From the NCBI GenBank assembly GCA_945643635.1, contig CALZFC010000009.1, forward strand, positions 6,373,501 through 6,437,500: a stretch of DNA of 64,000 nt. The letters are read 5' to 3'. The notes beneath the pieces were generated by a model that saw only the letters and a program-made list of their open reading frames with translations, had not been told where the DNA came from and did no database searches. The stretch comes from Allodiplogaster sudhausi (Eukaryota > Nematoda > Chromadorea > Rhabditida > Diplogasteridae). The position numbers and the translations under genes were made by a program. Positions 1 to 11,362 of this stretch are shown here, piece after piece. Each line of letters opens with the position of its first letter. Within the stretch, counting starts at the first letter, position 1.

Positions 1-444
1 AGTATCCGACGAAAAAATAACTTCTTCTTTTATATTCCTATATGATCAAATCTGGCCTAAAAGATCGATTAGAAGTGATCCCGCTTTACGAAAGTCAGTA
101 TTTGGCCAGAAATTTGCATTTGTTTTTTGGAATACGGTAGAAAACGTCTCTGTCGATGCACCCGGTGTATGCTCAAATCCAAGCAAGGAGTGCCAACGGG
201 TGGGAAGAAGAGGCAGTCTCTGACCGTCTTGCCCACTTAGCACCCCATTTTCACCAAGGGATGAGAGATACAGACGTTAGAGAAAAGCGAGACAATGAAA
301 GAAGTCGAGAGAGGTTAGACACACATACGTTTCATATTTGAAATTTTGTAGCGGGCGCTCAAAACAGGCACATCCAGTTGGGAGTTTAGCACAGTTTGAA
401 ACGTAATTTTATTAGATACGGTATTCTTTCGTCGGATACTTCCT
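1..444. mobile_element. Short element with terminal inverted repeats, inserted in a tRNA D-loop
   Basis: The first 20 bases (AGTATCCGACGAAA then AATA) recur as the reverse complement at about 421-440: 14 exact bases, then one mismatch and four more matches. The interior matches nothing in the tRNA array and has no credible transposase; only ORFs of about 60 codons are present. Array sequence resumes at 445 with TTAAGGC, the D-loop end of a tRNA monomer whose first half is missing, so the element interrupts that tRNA. A TTAA at 445-448 could be a target duplication, which would put the true end at 444 and make it a non-autonomous TTAA-targeting (piggyBac-like) element. The left flank lies outside the window, so the duplication cannot be confirmed. 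Confidence 0.65.
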
Positions 445-509
445 TTAAGGCTAGTGACCTATTATCACACTACGGAAACGCCTCGTTGGTTCGCTCCCCG
501 ACTCTGGCA
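445..509 (+). pseudogene. 5'-truncated tRNA monomer at the array edge
   Basis: Only the sequence from the end of the D loop onward remains. The acceptor 5' strand and A box are replaced by the inverted-repeat element. It belongs to the CTATTA-type class with the GGTTCGCTCCC B box, so it was probably already inactive. Confidence 0.85.
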
Positions 510-658
510 GAGCTTTTGCAATTAATTCTGAACGATGTTTCGAAATTAGGTTCTCAATTTTGCATTGAAGTGTGGAGCAAATTGGTTGGGGTAAGAGAAG
601 AAAGACCTTTCGGTGAGTGAATCCATCCCTAAATTAGAAGTCGGAAATTAAGGAGGAT

Positions 659-741
659 GTCAGGGTGGCCGAGTGGTTCAGGCGTGTGACTTATGATCAC
701 ATGGTGGAAACACAGCGTGGGTTCGATCCCCGCCTCTGGCA
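659..741 (+). tRNA. First full-length monomer, nev-tRNA-Ile(UAU)-like, slightly degraded
   Basis: Acceptor, anticodon stem and loop CTTATGA, and T arm match the intact class. The D loop reads GGTTCAGG, and the variable-arm stem is weakened because the 3' strand reads CACAG in place of CACCG. It may be functional but is not a clean copy. Confidence 0.7.
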
Positions 742-1819
742 GATATTTTGCAATTAATTCTGAACGATGTTTCGAAATTATCTTCTCAATTTTGCATTGA
801 AGTGTGGAGGAAATTGGTTTAGGTAATAGAAAAAAAGATCTTTTGGTGAGTGAATCCATCCCTAAATTAGAAGTCGGAAATTTAGGTGGTTGTCAGGGTG
901 GCCGGGTGGTTAAGGCGTGTGACTTATGATCATATGGTGGAAACACCGCGTGGGTTCGATCCCTGCCTCTGGCAGATCTTTTGCAATTAATTCTGAACGA
1001 TGTTTCGAAATTATGTTCTCAATTTTGCATTGAAGTGTGGAGCAAATTGGTTGGGGTAAGTGAAAAAAGACCTTTTGGTGAGTGAATCCATCTCTAAATT
1101 AGAAGTCGGAAATTAAGGAGGATGTCAGGGTGGCCGAGTGGTTAAGGCGTGTGACCTATTATAACACTACGGAAACGCCTCGTTGGTTCGCTCCCCGACT
1201 CTGGCAGAGCTTTTGCAATTAATTCTGAACGATGTTTCGAAATTATCTTCTCAATTTTGCATTGAAGTGTGGAGGAAATTGGTTGGGGTAATAGAAAAAA
1301 GATCTTTTGGTGAGTGAATCCATCCCTAAATTAGAAGTCGGAAATTTAGGTGGTTGTCAGGGTGGCCGGGTGGTTAAGGCGTGTGACTTATGATCATATG
1401 GTGGAAACACCGCGTGGGTTCGATCCCTGCCTCTGGCAGATCTTTTGCAATTAATTCTGAACGATGTTTCGAAATTATGTTCTCAATTTTGCATTGAAGT
1501 GTGGAGCAAATTGGTTGGGGTAAGTGAAAAAAGACCTTTTGGTGAGTGAATCCATCTCTAAATTAGAAGTCGGAAATTAAGGAGGATGTCAGGGTGGCCG
1601 AGTGGTTAAGGCGTGTGACCTATTATAACACTACGGAAACGCCTCGTTGGTTCGCTCCCCGACTCTGGCAGAGCTTTTGCAATTAATTCTGAACGATGTT
1701 TCGAAATTAGGTTCTCAATTTTGCATTGAAGTGTGGAGCAAATTGGTTGGGGTAAGAGAAAAAAGACCTTTCGGTGAGTGAATCCATCCCTAAATTAGAA
1801 GTCGGAAATTAAGGAGGAT

Positions 1820-1902
1820 GTCAGGGTGGCCGAGTGGTTAAGGCGTGTGACTTATGATCACATGGTGGAAACACCGCGTGGGTTCGATCCCCGCCTCTGG
1901 CA
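1820..1902 (+). tRNA. nev-tRNA-Ile(UAU), intact class-II tRNA gene
   Basis: Reference copy for the array. Acceptor GTCAGGG pairs with CTCTGGC with two G-U pairs, and the discriminator base is A. The D stem is GCC/GGC. The anticodon stem TGTGA/TCACA is perfect around loop CTTATGA, so positions 34-36 are TAT and the decoded codon is AUA. The variable arm is a perfect GGTG-GAAA-CACC hairpin. The T stem is GTGGG/CCCGC with loop TTCGATC. The A box TGGCCGAGTGG and B box GGTTCGATCCC look active, and TTTT follows within ten bases. The long variable arm, A35, G37 and A73 are leucine-type features, while UAU is an isoleucine anticodon. That combination is the published nematode nev-tRNA class. Confidence 0.93.
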
Positions 1903-2747
1903 GATGTTTTGCAATTAATTTTGAACGATATTTCGAAATTATGTTCTCAATTTTGCATTGAAGTGTGGAGCAAATTGGTTGGGGTAAGAGAAAAAAGACC
2001 TTTTGGTGAGTGAATCCATCCCTAAATTAGAAGTCGGAAATTAAGGAGGATGTCAGCGTGGCCGAGTGGTTAAGGCTAGTGACCTATTATCACACTACGG
2101 AAACGCCTCGTTGGTTCGCTCCCCGACTCTGGCAGATATTTTGCAATTAATTCTGAACGATGTTTCGAAATTATCTTCTCAATTTTGCATTGAAGTGTGG
2201 AGGAAATTGGTTGGGGTAATAGAAAAAAGATCTTTTGGTGAGTGAATCCATCCCTAAATTAGAAGTCGGAAATTTAGGTGGTTGTCAGGGTGGCCGGGTG
2301 GTTAAGGCGTGTGACTTATGATCATATGGTGGAAACACCGCGTGGGTTCGATCCCTGCCTCTGGCAGATCTTTTGCAATTAATTCTGAACGATGTTTCGA
2401 AATTATGTTCTCAATTTTGCATTGAAGTGTGGAGCAAATTGGTTGGGGTAAGTGAAAAAAGACCTTTTGGTGAGTGAATCCATCTCTAAATTAGAAGTCG
2501 GAAATTAAGGAGGATGTCAGGGTGGCCGAGTGGTTAAGGCGTGTGACCTATTATAACACTACGGAAACGCCTCGTTGGTTCGCTCCCCGACTCTGGCAGA
2601 GCTTTTGCAATTAATTCTGAACGATGTTTCGAAATTAGGTTCTCAATTTTGCATTGAAGTGTGGAGCAAATTGGTTGGGGTAAGAGAAAAAAGACCTTTC
2701 GGTGAGTGAATCCATCCCTAAATTAGAAGTCGGAAATTAAGGAGGAT

Positions 2748-2830
2748 GTCAGGGTGGCCGAGTGGTTAAGGCGTGTGACTTATGATCACATGGTGGAAAC
2801 ACCGCGTGGGTTCGATCCCCGCCTCTGGCA
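2748..2830 (+). tRNA. nev-tRNA-Ile(UAU), intact copy
   Basis: The same 83 bases as the copy at 1820: perfect anticodon and variable-arm stems, loop CTTATGA, A73 and a downstream T4 terminator. Confidence 0.92.
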
Positions 2831-3675
2831 GATGTTTTGCAATTAATTTTGAACGATATTTCGAAATTATGTTCTCAATTTTGCATTGAAGTGTGGAGAA
2901 AATTGGTTGGGGTAAGAGAAAAAAGACCTTTTGGTGAGTGAATCCATCCCTAAATTAGAAGTCGGAAATTAAGGAGGATGTCAGCGTGGCCGAGTGGTTA
3001 AGGCTAGTGACCTATTATCACACTACGGAAACGCCTCGTTGGTTCGCTCCCCGACTCTGTCAGAGCTTTTGCAATTAATTCTGAACGATGTTTCGAAATT
3101 AGGTTCTCAATTTTGCATTGAAGTGTGGAGCAAATTGATTGGGGTAAGAGAAAAAAGACCATTTGGTGAGTGAATCCATCCCTAAATTAGAAGTCAGAAG
3201 TTTAGAAGGATGTCAGGGTGGCCGAGTGGTTAAGGCGTGTGACTTATGATCACATGGCGGAAGCACCGCGTGGGTTCGATCCCCGCCTCTGGCAGATCTT
3301 TTGCAACTAATTCTGAACGATGTTTCGAAATTATGTTCTCAATTTTGCATTGAAGTGTGGAGCAAATTGGTTAGGGTAAGAGAAAAAAGACCTTTTGGTG
3401 AGTGAATCTATCCCTAAATTAGAAGTCGGAAATTTAGGAGGTTGTCAGGGTGGCCGGGTGGTTATGGCGTGTGACTTATGATCACATGGTGGAAAAACCG
3501 CGTGGGTTCGCTCCCCGACTCTGGCAGAGCTTTTGCAATTAATTCTGAACGATGTTTCGAAATTAGGTTCTCAATTTTGCATTGAAGTGTGGAGCAAATT
3601 GGTTGGGGTAAGAGAAAAAAGACCATTTGGTGAGTGAATCCATCCCTAAATTAGAAGTCAGAAGTTTAGGAGGAT

Positions 3676-3745
3676 GTCAAGGTGGCCGAGTGGTTAAGGC
3701 GTGTGACTTATGATCACATGGTGGGTTCGATCCCCGCCTCTGGCA
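3676..3745 (+). pseudogene. tRNA monomer lacking the variable arm (70 nt)
   Basis: A 13 bp deletion between two TGG microhomologies removes the whole variable-arm hairpin, leaving two bases between the anticodon and T stems. The anticodon loop, A box and B box are intact, so it could be transcribed. The acceptor reads GTCAAGG, adding a mismatch. Confidence 0.82.
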
Positions 3746-5054
3746 GATATTTTGCAATTAATTCTGAACGATGTTTCGAAATTATGTTCTCAATTTTGCA
3801 TTGAAGTGTGGAGCAAATTGGTTGGGGTAAGAGAAAAAAGACCTTTTGGTGAGTGAATCCATCCCTAAATTAGAAGTCGGAAATTAAGGAGGATGTCATT
3901 GTGGCCGAGTGGTTAAGGCTAGTGACCTATTATCACACTACGGAAACGCCTCGTTGGTTCGCTCCCCGACTCTGGCAGAGCTTTTGCAATTAATTCTGAA
4001 CGATGTTTCGAAATTAGGTTCTCAATTTTGCATTGAAGTGTGGAGCAAATTGGTTGGGGTAAGAGAAAAAAGACCTTTCGGTGAGTGAATCCATCAATAA
4101 ATTAGAAGTCGGAAATTAAGGAGGATGTTAGGGTGGCCGAGTGGTTAAGGCGTGTGACTTATGATCACATGGTGGAAACACCGCGTGGGTTCGATCCCCG
4201 CCTCTGGCAGATGTTTTGCAATTAATTTTGAACGATATTTCGAAATTATGTTCTCAATTTTGCATTGAAGTGTGGAGCAAATTGGTTGGGGTAAGAGAAA
4301 AAAGACCTTTTGGTGAGTGAATCCATCCCTAAATTAGAAGTCGGAAATTAAGGAGGATGTCAGCGTGGCCGAGTGGTTAAGGCTAGTGACCTATTATCAC
4401 ACTACGGAAACGCCTCGTTGGTTCGCTCCCCGACTCTGGCAGAGCTTTTGCAATTAATTCTGAACGATGTTTCGAAATTAGGTTCTCAATTTTGCATTGA
4501 AGTGTGGAGCAAATTGATTGGGGTAAGAGAAAAAAGACCATTTGGTGAGTGAATCCATCCCTAAATTAGAAGTCAGAAGTTTAGAAGGATGTCAGGGTGG
4601 CCGAGTGGTTAAGGCGTGTGACTTATGATCACATGGCGGAAGCACCGCGTGGGTTCGATCCCCGCCTCTGGCAGATCTTTTGCAACTAATTCTGAACGAT
4701 GTTTCGAAATTATGTTCTCAATTTTGCATTGAAGTGTGGAGCAAATTGGTTAGGGTAAGAGAAAAAAGACCTTTTGGTGAGTGAATCCATCCCTAAATTA
4801 GAAGTCGGAAATTTAGGAGGTTGTCAGGGTGGCCGGGTGGTTATGGCGTGTGACTTATGATCACATGGTGGAAAAACCGCGTGGGTTCGCTCCCCGACTC
4901 TGGCAGAGCTTTTGCAATTAATTCTGAACGATGTTTCGAAATTAGGTTCTCAATTTTGCATTGAAGTTTGGAGCAAATTGGTTGGGGTAAGAGAAAAAAG
5001 ACCATTTGGTGAGTGAATCCATCCCTAAATTAGAAGTCAGAAGTTTAGGAGGAT

Positions 5055-5124
5055 GTCAAGGTGGCCGAGTGGTTAAGGCGTGTGACTTATGATCACATGG
5101 TGGGTTCGATCCCCGCCTCTGGCA
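5055..5124 (+). pseudogene. tRNA monomer lacking the variable arm
   Basis: The same 13 bp deletion and GTCAAGG acceptor as at 3676, exactly 1,379 bp later (six monomers minus 13 bp). This shows the deletion spread by block duplication. Confidence 0.82.
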
Positions 5125-6433
5125 GATATTTTGCAATTAATTCTGAACGATGTTTCGAAATTATGTTCTCAATTTTGCATTGAAGTGTGGAGCAAATTGG
5201 TTGGGGTAAGAGAAAAAAGACCTTTTGGTGAGTGAATCCATCCCTAAATTAGAAGTCGGAAATTAAGGAGGATGTCATTGTGGCCGAGTGGTTAAGGCTA
5301 GTGACCTATTATCACACTACGGAAACGCCTCGTTGGTTCGCTCCCCGACTCTGGCAGAGCTTTTGCAATTAATTCTGAACGATGTTTCGAAATTAGGTTC
5401 TCAATTTTGCATTGAAGTGTGGAGCAAATTGGTTGGGGTAAGAGAAAAAAGACCTTTCGGTGAGTGAATCCATCAATAAATTAGAAGTCGGAAATTAAGG
5501 AGGATGTTAGGGTGGCCGAGTGGTTCAGGCGGGTGACTTATGATCACATGGTGGAAACACCGCGTGGGTTCGATCCCCGCCTCTGGCAGATATTATGCAA
5601 TTAATTTTGAACGATGTTTCGAAATTATGTTCTCAATTTTGCATTGAAGTGTGGAACAAATTGGTTGGGGTAAGAGAAAAAAGACCTTTTGGTGAGTGAA
5701 TCCATCCCTAAATTAGAAGTCGGAAATTAAGGAGGATGTCAGGGTGGCCGAGTGGTTAAGGCTAGTGACCTATTATCACACTACGGAAACGCCTCGTTGG
5801 TTCGCTCCCCGACTCTGGCAGAGCTTTTGCAATTAATTCTGAACGATGTTTCGAAATTAGGTTCTCAATTTTGCATTGAAGTGTGGAGCAAATTGGTTGG
5901 GGTAAGAGAAAAAAGACCTTTCGGTGAGTGAATCCATCCCTAAATTAGAAGTCGGAAATTAAGGAGGATGTCAGGGTGGCCGTGTGGTTCAGGCGTGTCA
6001 CTTATGATCACATGGTGGAAACACCGCGTGGGTTCGATCCCCGCCTCTGGCAGATATTTTGCAATTAATTCTGAACGATGTTTCGAAATTATGTTCTCAA
6101 TTTTGCATTGAAGTGTGGAGCAAATTGGTTGGGGTAAGAGAAAAAAGACCTTTTGGTGAGTGAATCCATCCCTAAATTAGAAGTCGGAAATTTAGGAGGT
6201 TGTCAGGGTGGCCGGGTGGTTAAGGCGTGTGACTTATGATCATATGGTAGAAACACCGCGTGGGTTCGATCTTTGCCTCTGTCAGATCTTTTGCAATTAA
6301 TTCTGAACGATGTTTCGAAATTATGTTCTCAATTTTGCATTGAAGTGTGGAGCAAATTGGTTGGGGTAAGAGAAAAAAGACCTTTTGGTGAGTGAATCCA
6401 TCTCTAAATTAGAAGTCGGAAATTAAGGAGGAT

Positions 6434-6516
6434 GTCAGGGTGGCCGAGTGGTTAAGGCTAGTGACTTATGATCACATGGTGGAAACGCCTCGTTGGTTCG
6501 CTCCCCGACTCTGGCA
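6434..6516 (+). pseudogene. Chimeric tRNA monomer
   Basis: The D arm and stem start are of the CTAGTGA class, the anticodon loop to V-arm 5' strand is of the intact CTTATGATCACATGGTGG class, and the 3' third is again the inactive GCCTCGTTGG / GGTTCGCTCCC class. This mosaic is expected from gene conversion or unequal crossover. The same chimera recurs at 20560 and 21488. Confidence 0.78.
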
Positions 6517-6665
6517 GAGCTTTTGCAATTAATTCTGAAAGATGTTTCGAAATTAGGTTCTCAATTTTGCATTGAAGTGTGGAGCAAATTGGTTGGGGTA
6601 AGAGAAAAAGACCTTTCGGTGAGTGAATCAATACCCTAAATTAGAAGTCGGAAATTAAGGAGGAT

Positions 6666-6748
6666 GTCAGGGTGGCCGAGTGGTTAAGGCGTGTGACTTA
6701 TGATCACATGGTGGAAACACCGCGTGGGTTCGATCCCCGCCTCTGGCA
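6666..6748 (+). tRNA. nev-tRNA-Ile(UAU), intact copy
   Basis: Matches the intact consensus over 83 nt. It lies in a block (about 5.96-7.6 kb) repeated 15 kb further on, where its counterpart is the copy at 21721. Confidence 0.92.
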
Positions 6749-7593
6749 GATGTTTTGCAATTAATTTTGAACGATGTTTCGAAATTATGTTCTCAATTTT
6801 GCATTGAAGTGTGGAGCAAATTGGTTGGGGTAAGAGAAAAAAGACCTTTTGGTGAGTGAATCCATCCCTAAATTAGAAGTCGGAAATTAAGGAGGATGTC
6901 ATTGTGGCCGAGTGGTTAAAGCTAGTGACCTATTATCACACTACGGAAACGCCTCGTTGGTTCGCTCCCCGACTCTGGCAGAGCTTTTGCAATTAATTCT
7001 GAACGATGTTTCGAAATTAGGTTCTCAATTTTGCATTGAAGTGTGGAGCAAATTGATTGGGGTAAGAGAAAAAAGACCATTTGGTGAGTGAATCCATCCC
7101 TAAATTAGAAGTCAGAAGTTCAGAAGGATGTCAGGGTGGCCGAGTGGTTAAGGCGTGTGACTTATGATCACATGGCGGAAGCACCGCGTGGGTTCGATCC
7201 CCGCCTCTGGCAGATCTTTTGCAACTAATTCTGAACGATGTTTCGAAATTATGTTCTCAATTTTGCATTGAAGTGTGGAGCAAATTGGTTAGGGTAAGAG
7301 AAAAAAGACCTTTTGGTGAGTGAATCCATCCCTAAATTAGAAGTCGGAAATTTAGGAGGTTGTCAGGGTGGCCGGGTGGTTATGGCGTGTGACTTATGAT
7401 CACACGGTGGAAAAACCGCGTGGGTTCGCTCCCCGACTCTGGCAGAGCTTTTGCAATTAATTCTGAACGATGTTTCAAAATTAGGTTCTCAATTTTGCAT
7501 TGAAGTGTGGAGCAAATTGGTTGGGGTAAGAGAAAAAAGACCATTTGGTGAGTGAATCCATCCCTAAATTAGAAGTCAGAAGTTTAGGAGGAT

Positions 7594-7663
7594 GTCAAGG
7601 TGGCCGAGTGGTTAAGGCGTGTGACTTATGATCACATGGTGGGTTCGATCCCCGCCTCTGGCA
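7594..7663 (+). pseudogene. tRNA monomer lacking the variable arm
   Basis: Third copy of the V-arm deletion, in the same neighbour order as at 3676 and 5055. Confidence 0.82.
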
Positions 7664-9436
7664 GATATTTTGCAATTAATTCTGAACGATGTTTCGAAAT
7701 TATGTTCTCAATTTTGCATTGAAGTGTGGAGCAAATTGGTTGGGGTAAGAGAAAAAAGACCTTTTGGTGAGTGAATCCATCCCTAAATTAGAAGTCGGAA
7801 ATTAAGGAGGATGTCATTGTGGCCGAGTGGTTAAGGCTAGTGACCTATTATCACACTACGGAAACGCCTCGTTGGTTCGCTCCCCGACTCTGGCAGAGCT
7901 TTTGCAATTAATTCTGAACGATGTTTCGAAATTAGGTTCTCAATTTTGCATTGAAGTGTGGAGCAAATTGGTTGGGGTAAGAGAAAAAAGACCTTTCGGT
8001 GAGTGAATCCATCAATAAATTAGAAGTCGGAAATTAAGGAGGATGTCAGGGTGGCCGAGTGGTTCAGGCGTGTGACTTATGATCACATGGTGGAAACACC
8101 GCGTGGGTTCGATCCCCGCCTCTGGCAGATATTTTGCAATTAATTTTGAACGATGTTTCGAAATTATGTTCTCAATTTTGCATTGAAGTGTGGAACAAAT
8201 TGGTTGGGGTAAGAGAAAAAAGACCTTTTGGTGAGTGAATCCATCCCTAAATTAGAAGTCGGAAATTAAGGAGGATGTCAGGGTGGCCGAGTGGTTAAGG
8301 CTAGTGACCTATTATCACACTACGGAAACGCCTCGTTGGTTCGCTCCCCGACTCTGGCAGAGCTTTTGCAATTAATTCTGAACGATGTTTCGAAATTAGG
8401 TTCTCAATTTTGCATTGAAGTGTGGAGCAAATTGGTTGGGGTAAGAGAAAAAAGACCTTTCGGTGAGTGAATCCATCCCTAAATTAGAAGTCGGAAATTA
8501 AGGAGGATGTCAGGGTGGCCGTGTGGTTCAGGCGTGTGACTTATGATCACATGGTGGAAACACCGCGTGGGTTCGATCCCCGCCTCTGGTAGATATTTTG
8601 CAATTAATTCTGAACGATGTTTCGAAATTATCTTCTCAATTTTGCATTGAAGTGTGGAGCAAATTGGTTGGGGTAAGAGAAAAAAGACCTTTTGGTGAGT
8701 GAATCCATCCCTAAATTAGAAGTCGGAAATTAAGGAGGATGTCATTGTGGCCGAGTGGTTAAAGCTAGTGACCTATTAACACACTACGGAAACGCCTCGT
8801 TGGTTCGCTCCCCGACTCTGGCAGAGCTTTTGCAATTAATTCTGAACGATGTTTCGAAATTAGGTTCTCAATTTTGCATTGAAGTGTGGAGCAAATTGAT
8901 TGGGGTAAGAGAAAAAAGACCATTTGGTGAGTGAATCCATCCCTAAATTAGAAGTCAGAAGTTTAGAAGGATGTCAGGGTGGCCGAGTGGTTAAGGCGTG
9001 TGACTTATGATCACATGGCGGAAGCACCGCGTGGGTTCGATCCCCGCCTCTGGCAGATCTTTTGCAACTAATTCTGAACGATGTTTCGAAATTATGTTCT
9101 CAATTTTGCATTGAAGTGTGGAGCAAATTGGTTAGGGTAAGAGAAAAAAGACCTTTTGGTGAGTGAATCCATCCCTAAATTAGAAGTCGGAAATTTAGGA
9201 GGTTGTCAGGGTGGCCGGGTGGTTATGGCGTGTGACTTATGATCACGTGGTGGAAAAACCGCGAGGGTTCGCTCCCCGACTCTGGCAGAGCTTTTGCAAT
9301 TAATTCTGAACGATGTTTCAAAATTAGGTTCTCAATTTTGCATTGAAGTGTGGAGCAAATTGGTTGGGGTAAGAGAAAAAAGACCATTTGGTGAGTGAAT
9401 CCATCCCTAAATTAGAAGTCAGAAGTTTAGGAGGAT

Positions 9437-9506
9437 GTCAAGGTGGCCGAGTGGTTAAGGCGTGTGACTTATGATCACATGGTGGGTTCGATCCCCGCCT
9501 CTGGCA
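9437..9506 (+). pseudogene. tRNA monomer lacking the variable arm
   Basis: Fourth copy of the V-arm deletion, 1,843 bp (eight monomers minus 13 bp) after the third. Confidence 0.82.
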
Positions 9507-10583
9507 GATATTTTGCAATTAATTCTGAACGATGTTTCGAAATTATGTTCTCAATTTTGCATTGAAGTGTGGAGCAAATTGGTTGGGGTAAGAGAAAAAA
9601 GACCTTTTGGTGAGTGAATCCATCCCTAAATTAGAAGTCGGAAATTAAGGAGGATGTCATTGTGGCCGAGTGGTTAAGGCTAGTGACCTATTATCACACT
9701 ACGGAAACGCCTCGTTGGTTCGCTCCCCGACTCTGGCAGAGCTTTTGCAATTAATTCTGAACGATGTTTCGAAATTAGGTTCTCAATTTTGCATTGAAGT
9801 GTGGAGCAAATTGGTTGGGGTAAGAGAAAAAAGACCTTTCGGTGAGTGAATCCATCCCTAAATTAGAAGTCGGAAATTAAGGAGGATGTCAGGGTGGCCG
9901 AGTGGTTAAGGCTAGTGACCTATTATCACACTACGGAAACGCCTCGTTGGTTCGCTCCCCGACTCTGGCAGAGCTTTTGCAATTAATTCTGAACGATGTT
10001 TCGAAATTAGGTTCTCAATTTTGCATTGAAGTGTGGAGCAAATTGGTTGGGGTAAGAGAAAAAAGACCTTTCGGTGAGTGAATCCATCCCTAAATTAGAA
10101 GTCGGAAATTAAGGAGGATGTCAGGGTGGCCGTGTGGTTCAGGCGTGTGACTTATGATCACATGGTGGAAACACCGCGTGGGTTCGATCCCCGCCTCTGG
10201 CAGATATTTTGCAATTAATTCTGAACGATGTTTCGAAATTATCTTCTCAATTTTGCATTGAAGTGTGGAGCAAATTGGTTGGGGTAATAGAAAAAAGATC
10301 TTTTGGTGAGTGAATCCATCCCTAAATTAGAAGTCGGAAATTTAGGAGGTTGTCAGGGTGGCCGGGTGGTTAAGGCGTGTGACTTATGATCATATGGTAG
10401 AAACACCGCGTGGGTTCGATCTTTGCCTCTGTCAGATCTTTTGCAATTAATTCTGAACGATGTTTCGAAATTATGTTCTCAATTTTGCATTGAAGTGTGG
10501 AGCAAATTGGTTGGGGTAAGAGAAAAAAGACCTTTTGGTGAGTGAATCCATCTCTAAATTAGAAGTCGGAAATTAAGGAGGAT

Positions 10584-10666
10584 GTCAGGGTGGCCGAGTG
10601 GTTAAGGCGTGTGACTTATGATCACATGGTGGAAACACCGCGTGGGTTCGATCCCCGCCTCTGGCA
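10584..10666 (+). tRNA. nev-tRNA-Ile(UAU), intact copy
   Basis: Matches the intact consensus. The next monomer (10816) is also intact, one of the rare places where two clean copies are adjacent rather than separated by decayed ones. Confidence 0.92.
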
Positions 10667-10815
10667 GATGTTTTGCAATTAATTTTGAACGATGTTTCGA
10701 AATTATGTTCTCAATTTTGCATTGAAGTGTGGAGCAAATTGGTTGGGGTAAGAGAAAAAAGACCTTTTGGTGAGTGAATCCATCCCTAAATTAGAAGTCG
10801 GAAATTAAGGAGGAT

Positions 10816-10898
10816 GTCAGGGTGGCCGAGTGGTTAAGGCGTGTGACTTATGATCACATGGTGGAAACACCGCGTGGGTTCGATCCCCGCCTCTGGCA
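10816..10898 (+). tRNA. nev-tRNA-Ile(UAU), intact copy
   Basis: Identical to the neighbouring 10584 copy in the tRNA body, with the same ATGTTTTGC terminator context. Probably a recent single-monomer duplication. Confidence 0.92.
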
Positions 10899-11279
10899 GA
10901 TGTTTTGCAATTAATTTTGAACGATGTTTCGAAATTATGTTCTCAATTTTGCATTGAAGTGTGGAGCAAATTGGTTGGGGTAAGAGAAAAAAGACCTTTT
11001 GGTGAGTGAATCCATCCCTAAATTAGAAGTCGGAAATTAAGGAGGATGTCATTGTGGCCGAGTGGTTAAAGCTAGTGACCTATTATCACACTACGGAAAC
11101 GCCTCGTTGGTTCGCTCCCCGACTCTGGCAGAGCTTTTGCAATTAATTCTGAACGATGTTTCGAAATTAGGTTCTCAATTTTGCATTGAAGTGTGGAGCA
11201 AATTGATTGGGGTAAGAGAAAAAAGACCATTTGGTGAGTGAATCCATCCCTAAATTAGAAGTCAGAAGTTTAGAAGGAT

Positions 11280-11362
11280 GTCAGGGTGGCCGAGTGGTTA
11301 AGGCGTGTGACTTATGATCACATGGTGGAAACACCGCGTGGGTTCGATCCCCGCCTCTGGCA
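11280..11362 (+). tRNA. nev-tRNA-Ile(UAU), intact copy
   Basis: Intact body preceded by the spacer variant AGTCAGAAGTTTAGAAGGAT. In the first part of the array that spacer normally precedes the GGCGGAAGCACC variant, so body and spacer have been reshuffled here. Confidence 0.92.

Noticed and set aside
396..859. ORFs of 74 and 76 codons at the start of the array
   Set aside because: They run through tRNA and spacer sequence that recurs about 98 times with frame-breaking differences; no coding constraint.
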